This document shows, one piece after another, positions 46,860-58,000 of a stretch of 64,000 bases of DNA. Position numbers and translations under genes: made by a program. Position 1 is the stretch's first letter, and the number at the start of each line of letters is the position of its first letter. The notes below the pieces were generated by a model that made no database searches, was not told the origin of the DNA, and saw only the letters and a list, made by a program, of their open reading frames with translations. The stretch is from Galerina marginata (lineage: Eukaryota; Basidiomycota; Agaricomycetes; Agaricales; Galerinaceae), in the NCBI GenBank assembly GCA_023014335.1, contig JAECYW010000015.1:372001-436000 (forward strand). Direction: 5' to 3'.

Positions 46860-48988
46860 TTAATGCTCGCAGAGCGAGAATGTGGAGCTCTGAAAAGCAG
46901 TACCATGTTTGACCACAAATTGCTTTCGTTCTTCCATCAATTCCAGCCTCAACTTTTTCGCTTCCTCCAAACTGATTGGGAAGTCGACGTCTTCCAAAAT
47001 ATGGTCTTGCAGTTCCACCGGGAGACCGGCGACTCCTAGGCCAGCCAGCGCAGACGACGACGAGGTTGAAGCCGAGGCTTGCCCATGCTGCAGCGGCAAC
47101 GATCGCGTCACTTCCCACCACCACTCCTGCTGCTGGCAAGGGACATTGGCTGTGCTGATGACCTTGATATTCGGGTCAACAAGGAAGAGAGCCACGATCT
47201 TGCGATGCCCTGGTTTGGTGGGATCTTCCAGTTTGAATGGCCCAACGCGGTGCTGCAGAATATTCGGGAATGTCAGAAGACGGCCTTCGCGGGTCTCCAC
47301 CCCGCCTATTTCCTGGACGGCCGAGCCGTCTTGTTCGCACCCAAAAATAAGAGAAAGCCAGTCATGCTGGTGTTGTTCGTAGTTGATGTCGTTAGCATCG
47401 TCTGTGTTGCAGAGCTGTCTGAACGACAAGGTCGAAGTGGTTATGTTCTCGCAAGAGTAATAATAAAGCGAAGTCGCTACGATGTGTTCATTCTGCAGGA
47501 ATGTGAGACTGAGTCCAGGTTACGAAAGCCAAAATTGGAGCAGACCCACCATTTGACCTTCGACGTGCCACGAACCACCGCTGTACTCCGGTTTTTCGGG
47601 CGTCAGCTCAATGTTCGCCAATTTGACGATGACCTGCAATCCCCTTTTGCCATACTTCTCTATCAAACTAAAAGCCGGCCGTTTCTCCAGAGGGGCGAAA
47701 GGACCAGGTTCCGGAAGGACCACCCTTCGTGTCGCCTCATACCACTCCTTCCGTCTCTCCCAGTAGCGGCCATTGGATTCGCCGGGCTGCTGCTGTGGAC
47801 CATCAGTTTTAGGACCATTTTGCGGGTCGGGGTCGTATTCAACGTCAACATAGGGTATGCGTCTCTGAAGGTTAGCGAGGTATCTCTTATCTTGTAAAGG
47901 TGCTAGGGTCGAGTCCCAAAGAGGGATGGATAAAGAAATCAGCTTCTCGACAGTTTCGTATAGCGGCCTTTCTTCTTGAGGATGGAGGTTATTGATGTAA
48001 CTCGTTATTCTATAACAGAATTGTTATTAGAAAAAAGAAAATTGGTAATTCAGAACCATACTTCGTTTCATTTGCTGAAATATCGACCTCGCAGGGTAGC
48101 CATTGAAACTTTGTGCTGAAAGGGTTCTCCGAGTGATTAGTTTCCCATGAGTAGCGGGCAGCAGTGGCCCCCAATTCGACCGTCTGGTCTTCAGGGGGAA
48201 CCGGGGCAATTTCACCCTCTCCCGAACGACGGATGCAGTCGTCTAAAGTCGTGGTCTCCCCATTTGCCAACAAATGCGTACGACCATAGATAAGAGGAAA
48301 AAGAGAGGGATGGACAAGATCCCAGACTTTTTCATCCGAATTCGGGTGCCAGTCTTTCAGCCTTTCTGGGATGTTCGCCTCGAACTTTTTAACAGCTTCT
48401 TGGATTTCTTTCTTGAGATCATGAGAGACAGCGGTGTCAGATTTAAATACATCGCCGTTATAGACGAATACAGGCGGCGACTTTTCAGGAGGTGCCGGAA
48501 TTAAAGTCGCCCGATACTGAAGTTCGTGGATGCACCAGTCGACCATCTTTGTCGTAATATCACAACCAGAACGAAGAGCTTCGTCCTTCCATTTCTGCAA
48601 GATGTCGGGATCATTGATCTAGCCAGAGAGGTTAGAAAAAGTTTGCGGCTCCTACAAAGAGGACAGACTTTGATATTCCAACCAGGTTTGTCTGTGATAC
48701 TGTTCATCAACTGCAGCATCGTCAGTTCACGTAAAGTGATCATGGGCAAACTACATGAACAAAATGATCAGAATTTCAGATTCAAAGCAATCGCTATCTG
48801 ACTTACGCCACGGTTCCAGCGAGGATGTTGTGACCACTGAGGGCGGTTGGCAAGAGGTCCCCTACGTAGTCAGGCTCAGTCTTGCAGGGAACATAGTTGA
48901 GTGGGCGGCCAAAGCCTGGAAGCAGAGTCATAATGCGATCGAGTGAAGTGGTTGATTGAAAACGATTGGTTGAGTTTCGATTCCCCAT
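46860..48988 (-). CDS. DUF4246 protein, probable Fe(II)/2-oxoglutarate oxygenase fold
   Basis: Start at 48988 (MGNRNSTNRFQ...); an internal in-frame ATG gives MTLLPGFGRPLNYVPCKTEP. Further exons carry TLRELTMLQLMNSITDKPGW, KMVDWCIHELQYRA, IYGRTHLLANGETTTLDDCI, IPYVDVEYDP, GGSWHVEGQMNEHIVATSLY, SLIFGCEQDGSAVQEIGGVE, RLLTFPNILQHRVGPF and DPTKPGHRKIVALFLVDPNI, ending TFSLCEH. This is the DUF4246 family, widespread in fungi. HVE (HxE), a distal histidine in LQHRV and the later HRK arginine match the order of iron and 2-oxoglutarate ligands, which is my inference. No partner gene gives a substrate hint. Confidence 0.87.
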
Positions 48989-49424
48989 GAAAGTTGACAG
49001 TGGGAAATCGCCTCAGGGACTACTCGAGTACGAACGTATCCATGAGCCCCTGTACCCCCTGGTGGCCCGCAACAATTGGTCGTGACCGAATCGGCCGCAA
49101 AGTTGTAGCTGGCACATTTGGACACAGAATTTCTTATCAATCCAGTGTACCGTATACTGGCAATGAGAGAGGAACAACTTGGTGAGAGAAGGTGAGAGAC
49201 TGAAAATCCATGAACGTTTTAGTTCAAACCCAAGAGATCATCCAGCAGGTGAGCTGTGTGAAGTGCTTATGTCAGTTAGGACTTCATAATATTTATTGGC
49301 CCTTCCATTCCTCTCTGGAACTCTCACCATAACTCGTATCTCATCAGTAATAGGACTCCAGTTTGAAGTTGCGACGACTGAAATTTGTCGTTATGCTTCC
49401 GTCGATTTCACCTTCAAAATATGA
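48989..49424. other. Intergenic region
   Basis: About 435 bases between the DUF4246 start and the kinase relic. No other feature recognised. Confidence 0.45.
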
Positions 49425-49660
49425 GTATCGAGATTTTACCGCCTTCTAGGAGCTGGCTGAAGCCATGCATGACAAAAAAAAATCCGAAAGAGCGACCTGC
49501 CGCGTCTGAAGCTGTCCTCTTCCTCGGTTGTGAACTCGGGGGAAAATGACAGAACGCGTTGGGAAACTTGACCTTCGTCGCTGAGGCTTTGTGGTGATGT
49601 GGGGTTAACCGTGGTCGAAAGGCTGCTGTAAAAATGTGGCTGGAACCCCTTCCTTACTCA
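49425..49660 (+). pseudogene. Degenerate copy of the last exon of the atypical kinase
   Basis: The DNA matches 46455-46655 in order: gagctggctgaagccatg, ccgaaagagcgacctgcc, tctgaagctgtcc, a tcgggggaaaatgacagaac block and ggctggaacccc. It has an A-run insertion (tgacaaaaaaaaatcc), lost pieces and stops, so no frame survives. It is a local partial duplication in direct orientation, about 3 kb from the parent gene, with the DUF4246 gene in between. Confidence 0.85.
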
Positions 49661-49769
49661 TACTGAATGAACAGTCTTTCGTGATGAATCAATGTGTCAA
49701 TGTATTACTACTGTCTCGTTCGCGTTATAGGATAGCAAAATAAAATTGTAAGAGGTTATTATTTCAAAC

Positions 49770-51501
49770 TCATGAACATCGAGCGCTATCTGCAATATAC
49801 CGCGGCAAACAGAAATCGATAATCGACCATGGACCAGTGTCAGTATCAGAGGAAGAAAGATAGTCCTCCTCTGATTGGCCATATGTAGCTGCCCTGATAA
49901 GGCGCCCGGAGGGTTCATCTATCAATGCGGGGCTGCGGTAGCTTTCCCAGTGAAACATCCATTCCCTTCTATAAGTCACTGCAAGTCGAGGTTCCCACTT
50001 CGTCGAAGCCGCCTCGTCATCCGTCGGCCAGTTGAAAGCCACGGTAATCGCATTTGGAGAATCCTCGTGCGATTCGACATAGGCTTTGTCAATCCCGAGG
50101 GTAACATACTTGCTTTCCGGCTTCATTAACTCCACCGAGAGCGCCAAAAAAAAGACAAGAGGCTCGCTCTCATCATGGGGTATTATGAAGCCGTAGATGC
50201 TACCATCCACCCGCAAAGAAATTCGAGTGGCAGTTTTACCAATGCAGGGCTCTGAGATGTTCAGTTGCGAGCTCAATGGAGCCCATTTCCCTATGCCATC
50301 AAGCGACAAGACATGAATGGGCTTCGCAATATTTCTAGGCAAGTCAGATCCGTTCAACGAATCACGAAATTCAACCTTTTCGAAGGGAGGGAGTCTATAA
50401 ATCGCCATTGAGGAATGTGATGAGGCGCAAATAACCTTATTTTCAGGGAGGAGTCGAGAAAACAACTGACAAAAATTCATTCAGTGTGTTGAGAGCGACC
50501 TTGAACAACAGAGTACAAACCGGAGGTGATTCCAGTAAGAGGCAAGATTTGATATGATGAGAAGAAGTAGTGGTGCGCCAATTGTAAACCTGGATAGATG
50601 AATAACCGCCTTCCGGAGATTCTAAAACATCCTCCATGATGTAATCGTCCAACAGACATAGTTTCGGGGAAATATTGAAGCCATTTTGCGTGTAAATGAA
50701 TGAATTCAAGAGATTGGCAACAAGGGTTGCTTGAGGACCATGGCCTTGCTGTTGGATGTGGTAAATTGTGCAGCCCATCAGGGTACCTCCTATAAAACCG
50801 TGAGCTGCTAAAATAATTACCCCTTAACATATGCACTTACCGAACGCACTCCATGACCGTGAGTGAACAACCACATGAAAAGAGGACCCTACTCTTGGAA
50901 TGGCTTGCGATACTATGTTATGTAGCTGGAGGTCTAGCCTGGTCGAGGGCAATTCCACTTTGAAAAGTTTACTGAGAAGTAAGGACTGTGGATTCGAATC
51001 CAAGTCATAAAAGTGGACATGCTCTCCACCGTCGATGTTATTGCCGCAAGTAAGCAGCCATCGCCCGCCTTCCAGCAACACTTTGCCAGCGGTGCCCAAA
51101 ATATCGTCTTTCGTTAGTCGTTCGGTGGGAGGCCTATACGAATTCCATCCAACTTTACTGCTGAGTCCCCTTACTAGCAGGTTCTCCAACTCTGCGGTCG
51201 AGTAGTGGTGGATCGGTTGAACCAGCCTTGGGGGATAAAACAGGGTTTCGGTGCACCCATTGAAAAGGGTGATCCATATAGAGCGTGTTTTTGAGATCTC
51301 AAAGAGTTTATTACATGTCTATAATAACCGTGTTACCTGAAGGTGGCTATTAAATAGATACAATGAACCACTGACCTGGCGAGCACGAAGGATTGTTTTC
51401 CAATCCATGTGTTTGAAAATTTCCACAATGACCTCCGGGGGTAAAGTGATTAAATTGAAGGTCGCCCGCCTTATTTCGCGAACCTTTCGCCGAGTAAGCA
51501 T
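49770..51501 (-). CDS. F-box domain protein with unknown C-terminal domain
   Basis: Start at 51501: MLTRRKVREIRRATFNLITL, then PPEVIVEIFKHMDWKTILRA and RQ spliced to TCNKLFEISKTRSIWITLFN, a clear F-box with the usual following residues. Later exons encode GGRWLLTCGNNIDGGEHVHF, GTLMGCTIYHIQQQG, a KVICASSHSSMAIYRLP stretch and SIIDFCLPRYIADSARCS at the end. The strand-rich C-terminal part may be a beta-propeller-like receptor domain, as in many Agaricomycete F-box proteins that lack obvious repeats. Expected role: SCF adaptor. The stop is at 49770. Confidence 0.8.
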
Positions 51502-52017
51502 GCTGAAGGGTGAGATGCACCAAGGAAGTTGTCGTTGGTTCTGGCTATGTTTGCTGAACAGGTTGCTGGCAGGGTCTGGGCGAACGGGATTGAACTTCGC
51601 ACGGTCAACCCATTCATGTCTGAATTAGGCGCTCGCGGCCCGACCAGCTCTGGGGCGGTCCTTGAGTCAGAGGGAACTCCAAAAGTCAAGACGATCGCAG
51701 CCTGGAAGAAGTGCATGAATATAGAGCTTTCAACTTGAATCAAGCTTATCGATAACCCTTTACTGGGTGAATGTTCCGCTTCGACTAGCTAAGCTGTACA
51801 TCGACAACACCTTCGAAAATGTAGCAACTTCATAAATTTCGATGACGCTGTTAGTCTAGTAGGAATCTGTAGGACATTGTTTGAGGGTTCAGCACATTGC
51901 ATCCAGGAAGTACCTACATAACAGGCTTTGAACTGCGCTAAGAGTAAACAAACTATGGATGTAACTAGGAAGGCCGAAACAAAGGAAGTATCGTCGGATT
52001 GTTTGAAACAGAGATCT
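51502..52017. other. Intergenic region
   Basis: About 515 bases between the start of the F-box gene and the 3' end of the large helicase gene. Short frames on both strands are not convincing. Confidence 0.45.
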
Positions 52018-55000
52018 TCAATAAGGATTCGCCCAGGGGGTGGCTGCTACATTGGGATTTACCTGGCGAGCCAGCTCTTCGAACTCTGTGGAACGTTGAT
52101 TCGACTGATCCAGGTGATGATCTGCGCCTCCAATGACTTCTCCGCATTCCGGGCAGCGACCGCGTTCCATAGCTCCTCCGCACTAGCAAAGTAATTGAGG
52201 AACTTGAGTACTGGAAGGTAAGGAAATAGTTTACCTCAGTTATTGCGAATATGTGGCCGTTCTGGCATGTATAGAAATGACCGGTAGATCCTAAAACACG
52301 AGCCACCTGAGTTGCTGTTATCTTCGGAAGCCTAGATGAAATCACGTACCAAAGCTAAAAGCACGAATGATGTTCATCTTCTCCTCCAACGATACAGGCT
52401 CATAAAAGGTATCGAGCCTGATTGATTGTTCAATTTCGTGCCATTCAGCGATAATCGCACGGGCCGTGGTGGTGAAGTTTTCTTTCACCCATCCTTCCTC
52501 TTCCAGACGAGAACCAACGTCTCTCCCAGCAAAATGTGCCATATTAGCACTGTCCATCCTCTTTCGATTCTCTCTACCCTGCTCGACGGCCTTCTCGCAT
52601 AACGCATTTCGCACATCCGATTTCCTCAAACTTCCTGACATCTTAGACATGTAAAAGTTGAACCGAAACTCTTCCAGGACGATGCGCATGCAAAGAAGTA
52701 CAGATTTCAAGATCTGACGATGCGACCTGGAATTATCGGCGACCTTGAGTGCCTTTTCTGCATCCACGCGGCAACTTTCGAGAAGATAGGAGATATATGT
52801 TGCCCACTGGTGACGATGGAAGTCCGGACAGCGTTCCAGACTCTTGCCAGATTCGTCCAGCCATGTCCGCGCAAGTCTGATGATGGTCAAGCGAATTTGA
52901 ATACTAGCCCAAAATGCCTCAACGAGGACACGTCTATCAGCCAGGGGACGGGGCTGCCCGACTTGCAGTTTTGCCATCCTCATCGCATGCTCTTTCGGTC
53001 GCCTAGGCATTCTGGTAGGGTCTCCAAGCACCGCTTGAAGCTCTCGATTGTATAGGAAGGAAGATGAAGCTTCCCATGCTTGAGTATGGGCAGAACGTGT
53101 TTCCGCGATTTTGACAATCTCTTTATAGCTATGGAAGAGCGGATGGGTTGCCTTGCGCCAGATTGTAGTCACTACCGAATCAATGCAGTGGAGCTTGGGA
53201 CTTTCCGCACGTATGTCACTTTCAGACATTGGTGTCTCCTTCATAGCTTTCAGCATATTTTTGCGAGCACTGTCCTGCTTCTGGAGCTTAGAGATATCTT
53301 TCGGCGCAGCCTGCCACGCAGGCACGACAACGGTTGACGCGGCTTCAATCAAACGAGCCTTCGCCCTGCTTTCATCGAAGTTTTGCGTAGCGCTCTGCCA
53401 GTGATCGAGGGATTGGAACATATGCGAGGCGACGTTCCTCTCCAGGATATCCAGATCAGCTCTTTTGACGATACGACCATAACGATTGCTCGCTATAGAG
53501 GAGCGACATGAGGGACAAGTTGGAGGTTTGACAAATCCACTCGGCGCCCGTAAACCTGTCCATTTTGTATCTTCGGTATCCCGAGAATAAAAGTCGTTTA
53601 TCCCGGTGTGTCCGTCAAGCGTTTCCACAGTAAAGACGTGGCCGCAGGATGGGATAGTAATTAGAAGTTCGTCAAGGCCACCTAATTCGGGCATGACGTC
53701 TAAGAGTGTTCTAGAAAGTATCAAGTCGACGACTTGGTCTTTCTTATGTGCCGGTGCGCACTCCGGACAAACTTGGACAGCACAGTTCTCTCCGCAGACT
53801 GGGAAAAGTAGCTTTAAGGGTCGGGTATTGAGTTTTTGAAAACGACGTACCTGAAGGACATCTGTGCCCACAGACGAGGGCGCTCGTACAAGGTTGGTCG
53901 CAAGGCAAGCGGATACAAACCTACAGACTGAAGGTCAGCTATGAATTATTGCATCACAGTGGTCACTTGCAGAACCACAAGGAACCGGGCAGGTATAGTG
54001 CGTACAATTCCTGTAACAAAACGCGAGTCAACAAAAGTATAGGCTGTATCTTGGGTCCTCACCAGGCGCATGGTTCTTTACAAGGTGCACAGGGTACAGA
54101 GCAAGGTAAACGGCATTGAGCATGAACACAGCTCTGCCTGCATTTTTCCTGGCACTTGGCCGTATGGTCGTGGTCTTGAGAGCAGCTTTCTTGACAACGA
54201 TGTCCGCAATGAAGCGATTTTTCACATGGATGGTCGTGATGTTGCCTTCGAATTAGTTTTCCATCCGCTGGCAAGACATTGTGCGTTTGGCATTGGTGAC
54301 AACGCGCACTGCAGCCTTTGCTGCAACAGCTCATGGTCATGCCGCATCGTGCGACACAGTGATGTGTTGAAGGGTCTTGGCCACACGCCATGACTGCTGT
54401 GTGTTCGCAAGTTGGAAGAGCCTTTTCCATCTCAAAATCACAATAGACTGTCTCGAGCGCGTTCAGCTTGTAGCTGGTATAGGAGTTAGTCCGTAAAGTT
54501 GTCGTTCAAAAAAATATCTCACCATTCTACAGATGCTTGTACGTGGCCACAAGGTAGGGTTACGTTAGCGACAGGGAAAACACACTGCCCACATGGCGTG
54601 CTGCACAGTTTACTGCAAGGGTGGTCTCTTGAACAGAGCCGTGTACAGGGCTGAGAACAGACGACTGTAACATGGTTGGGATCATCACAATGACACTATA
54701 TATGTCAATGAGCATAAAAGTAGAATTATTTTAATCGAGTTCATTACCTTGAAAGGACAAAGATGACCGCATTTCAAACGAGTCTCGCACGAGCGCAAGC
54801 AGCCGCCTGCGACATAATCAGAAGTGGGTATCGAGGTAGTGTTAGGAGATTCACCGTCAGGAGCGATTTGAGGGAGTACACCAGGTTTTGAAACATGCTC
54901 GACCGTATCGGGATGACGATGGCAAGCAATTGGAAGAGCGGGTCCCACACATCCAACACCCTCCAACTCTTCGATTATGGATTGCCACATAGTGCTCCTC

Positions 55001-58000
55001 GATGACAGATTATCAGCATTTCCGAATATGAAAAGACCTTCTCGGGCCCGAGATAAAGCCACTGGACACCGGGCATTAGTCTCGATGGTTAATTCATAGG
55101 CAGATAAAATACCATTGGTTCGATTTTCCGACTATATGACCTCATTGTCAAAAGGGACGGGGGAAAATAAAAGTATTTTACTTACCTTTAAAAATCCTAT
55201 AGTTGGGCGTGTCCCAGTCCTTAGATTTATGCCTTGAAGTTCATCGTCGAGACAACCAGCATTGCGGACAAGGGAAAGAATCACAATCTGGATGAGACGA
55301 GTTGGTTAAAAGGATAGATCAACAACTAGTAAAAAGCAATCTCACACGTCCTTCTTCTCCTTGATAGTTGTCCACTGTGCGAAGGCGTACCTAATAAAAT
55401 AAATGAGCATTAAAGGTCAAGTTCTGTTGCATCCGTATCGGAAATCTTACCCGTTTCGTTACATTCACCCTTTCGATCGAAACCTCTCCTTGGACTGCCT
55501 GATTGTCGTCGCTTTCTTGATCATCCAGAGCTGCTTGATCCCGCTCATCAATGACGATTGTGACTTCGGATGCAAGGGCGTCGCGAAGACGGGCAAGCTG
55601 GCCTAGATATGCGCACAGAACCACAATGTCACCTTCATCCGAATAGCAACCTTGCCTGTATAATTTTTAATGAACAATTCGCGTTGCTTTCCTCCACGGA
55701 TCACCCACCTGAGCAAATAGAGAACAAGATCGCAAATCATTTCCACCTTCGGCAACATTTGAGCTTTGGGTTCGGTGCGATTAGACATCAAAAATTACCT
55801 CATAAGTATTGAATTTGCTTGCTGTCTCATCACCTCCATCGTTTTCTTTGTGTGTATGTGTTACAAAAAATACATTTTGCTGAATTCCTCGGACGTTGGG
55901 ATAATTGTGAACCAACTGGTGGTCCTCCAACCGCGGGTAGAGAGTATTACTGAACATTTCTAAGTCAAGCTCACTGGAAAAGTGGAGACGGAAGGGACGA
56001 ACCGGATCAAACTAGAAATAGTTGGCCTCATCCGACGCTGAACATCTATTGTGGACATAGCGAGTCCCGATTCCGAAAGACGTTCCATTAAAGACATATC
56101 AAATTTATAGAGCGCTCGTCCACGTTTGCTATCCATTGAAAGTGCTGCAAAACAGTCAGTGGTGTACTGACAGCAGGAAATAGCTAACTCACAGAAATTG
56201 TTGAGAGTGGGTCTCAATTGGAGTGGGTCTCCAATTAAAATGAGATGCTCAATTGATGGAACCAGACTACCAAGTATGTGAGCTTCCATGACTTGTCCAG
56301 CCTCTTCAACTAGCAAGACTTTTGGGCTCAGTCCCTGCAATGAAGCCGTTTGATTAAAATGTTAAGTATAAGATGGATGTGGTATTGACCTTTAATAGTG
56401 TTGTTAGCTGTGCGGCGCCTTGAAAGTAGGGTAAGCAGCAAAGTTAAGGACTGAGAACAAAAATTGTATACCTGTGGTTGTACAGCCGATGATGTCAATG
56501 TTATGGAGGAGTGTTCGCCGGATCTACGGGAACATGGTTAGTTTGAGATACGAAACTCAGGTTTAAACTTACTTCTTCTTTGATCTCGTTGACCTCCCTT
56601 AACTTGTCCGCGTGAAGAGTGCGAAGCCTCTCGAACTCAGTCATATAGGATTGGCCTAGTTCCGCGCGGGTTTCATCGACCCAGAACCTGTGGATCCGTT
56701 GGTGCTCATTGGCGCTCATTGTCCACAAGTCTCCCACATTCTCAAGTAATTCATCCAACGGGCGATTTGTATCTGGAACAGATGGCGTCTCCTTGAAGCC
56801 CAGAGAGGAAAAGAAGGCCTCCATATCTTGGAAGTCGGCTGGTTGGAGAGAGATACCAGCGCCCGCACTGTCATCCACGGGGAGAACAGGTGGTACTGTA
56901 AAGCTCGCATGGAGGTCCTGAGGGCTATCTGTCCCAGGAGGCAGTTTGTCATACTGAGGAACTTTCCACATCTCCTCCACACCTAACACACCCGCAACCT
57001 CACCAGGATCGACCAACTCATTGTCAGAGTCTGATTCCAGGCCATCCGATCCGGGGTCAACAGACAGAACGCCAAACATGTTTCGGGATGTTTCATTGAC
57101 TTCAGAGGCTTGGTTGGGTGGTGCATAGCCTCCGCTCGTAACCTGATGAATGAAAGTCAAGTCCGTGCATTCCTTCCAGAATGCATAGGTTGAGTTATCT
57201 TGCGCGCGAGCTTTGCCTTTTCGACCCGCCTTCTGCCATTCCTCGGCATCTGCATTGCTGTCGTCCGTAAAGATCCTGATGTTCAAAAGCCAGAGAGGTG
57301 GGTTAGAGAGGTAGTCGTGGTGCTCTGGGTAATAAGAGGACATGTATTTTAGAATTTCAGCGGAGTCGTTCTCAAGATCCAGATGTAAAACTCGTTTCAT
57401 TAGGTCCGCGATATTGTCTTGCACATCCTTGAGGTCGCGTCGAAAGTTAAATGCGCGATCGAGACGTGATTGGTTTTGCGCCATCTCCAAGGTCTCGATG
57501 GAATACTTTGCGATTCGCTCGTCGCTAGCTCTGCGACCTAAACGCACAACCTTGTTGGTAATTTGAGCATCAAGTACAGAGCAAAGCATGTGGTCAAGGG
57601 CATGGTTTGTAAAGGCAATCATAAGGATCGGTCCAACATGATTTGCCTGAAGGACGCGCAAAATCTCCACCCCTGTGAAACTCTGAAATCCTGGTTAGAT
57701 GGCACCGAAAAAGAAACACTCCAAATTATCACCTTTCCAGTCCCAGGAGGACTATGTGACAAGAAGAAAAGAGTTAGTAGAAAGGAGAGGAAGCCGGGCA
57801 ATCACTTACCCTTGTATAAGTGCAACCTCCCTTGTCAAAGTATCCACAACAGCATCGGCTTGACTTGGATCAAGACGACTCCTGCGCAATAAGGTTCGGG
57901 CGTGTTCTATCGACTTTGGGTCAGAGGCAGTAAGGGTTAAATCGTCAACTCCTGCTCCTGCATCAAAGAGGGACGCAAGTTGGAACTTGAAATTAGGAAG

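Noticed and set aside
47079..47897. Plus-strand frame of 272 codons
   Set aside because: It lies wholly opposite the DUF4246 exons, whose reading frame carries the conserved blocks.
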